Origin: Candidatus Solibacter sp.
Lineage (GTDB): Bacteria > Acidobacteriota > Terriglobia > Bryobacterales > Bryobacteraceae
Length of the DNA: 5,846 nucleotides
NCBI GenBank assembly: GCA_017883355.1
Contig: JADGNS010000358.1
Span: 1 to 5,846, forward strand
Direction of reading: 5' to 3'
Positions 5,790 to 5,846 of this stretch are shown in pieces; the first letter of the stretch is position 1, and every line of letters begins with the position of its first letter. The notes below the pieces were generated by a model. The model ran no database searches. It saw nothing but the letters and a program-made list of their open reading frames with translations, and was not told the origin of the DNA. The position numbers and the translations under genes were made by a program.

Positions 5790-5846
5790 CCGCCAACATT
5801 TTTGTAGTTTTTCCACATTTCCGCTGGACATTTCGAAGCCTCTTAG

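Noticed and set aside
5585..5818. Minus-strand frame of 77 codons at the right edge
   Set aside because: It overlaps the end of the secreted gene and the terminator-like hairpin, and its product shows no domain or believable start.
5806..5846. Promoter for a gene beyond the right edge (TGGACA at 5824-5829 as a -35 box)
   Set aside because: The matching -10 position falls at or beyond the window end, so it cannot be judged.

Overview
The window looks like chromosomal DNA from a GC-rich acidobacterium, most likely of the Solibacter/Bryobacter group. The main support is the secreted protein at 3789-5693, whose first ~250 residues match the pattern I know as the 'Solibacter uncharacterized C-terminal domain' family (TIGR03437), which is heavily expanded in those genomes. 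The rest is consistent with that: high GC, GC-rich third positions, GTG/TTG starts next to weak or unusual Shine-Dalgarno sites, and a bacterial PolX with a PHP domain. The assignment is by pattern recognition only.

Layout: (i) 1-71 is the tail of an unrecognised plus-strand gene. (ii) 72-165 is a spacer with a 7-bp inverted repeat. (iii) 166-1395 (+) is dinB, the Y-family translesion DNA polymerase IV, with a complete active site. (iv) 1396-1473 is a convergent spacer almost filled by two 28-nt hairpins that are inverted copies of each other. (v) 1474-1992 (-) is a Nudix hydrolase of the ADP-ribose pyrophosphatase type. (vi) 1989-3719 (-) is a family X DNA polymerase with a C-terminal PHP nuclease domain. 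Its stop codon overlaps the Nudix start in an ATGA, so polX and the Nudix gene form a two-gene operon read leftwards. (vii) 3720-3788 is a short divergent spacer. (viii) 3789-5693 (+) encodes a signal-peptide protein with a duplicated TIGR03437-like module followed by four Ig-like repeats of about 90 residues. (ix) 5694-5846 holds no gene I can support. It has a terminator-like hairpin with a T-run, a second hairpin at 5756-5789, and then an AT-richer stretch that may lead into the next gene.

Taken together, about 3.5 kb is devoted to DNA synthesis and nucleotide metabolism: two specialised low-processivity polymerases from different families (Y and X), facing each other across a hairpin element, with a nucleotide-diphosphate hydrolase coupled to the X-family enzyme. 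The secreted protein is transcribed away from this cluster and has no evident functional link to it. I see no defence system, CRISPR array, tRNA, rRNA or transposase. The most unusual items are the twin-hairpin element, a possible related sequence behind the secreted-protein gene, and the domain order of the secreted protein.
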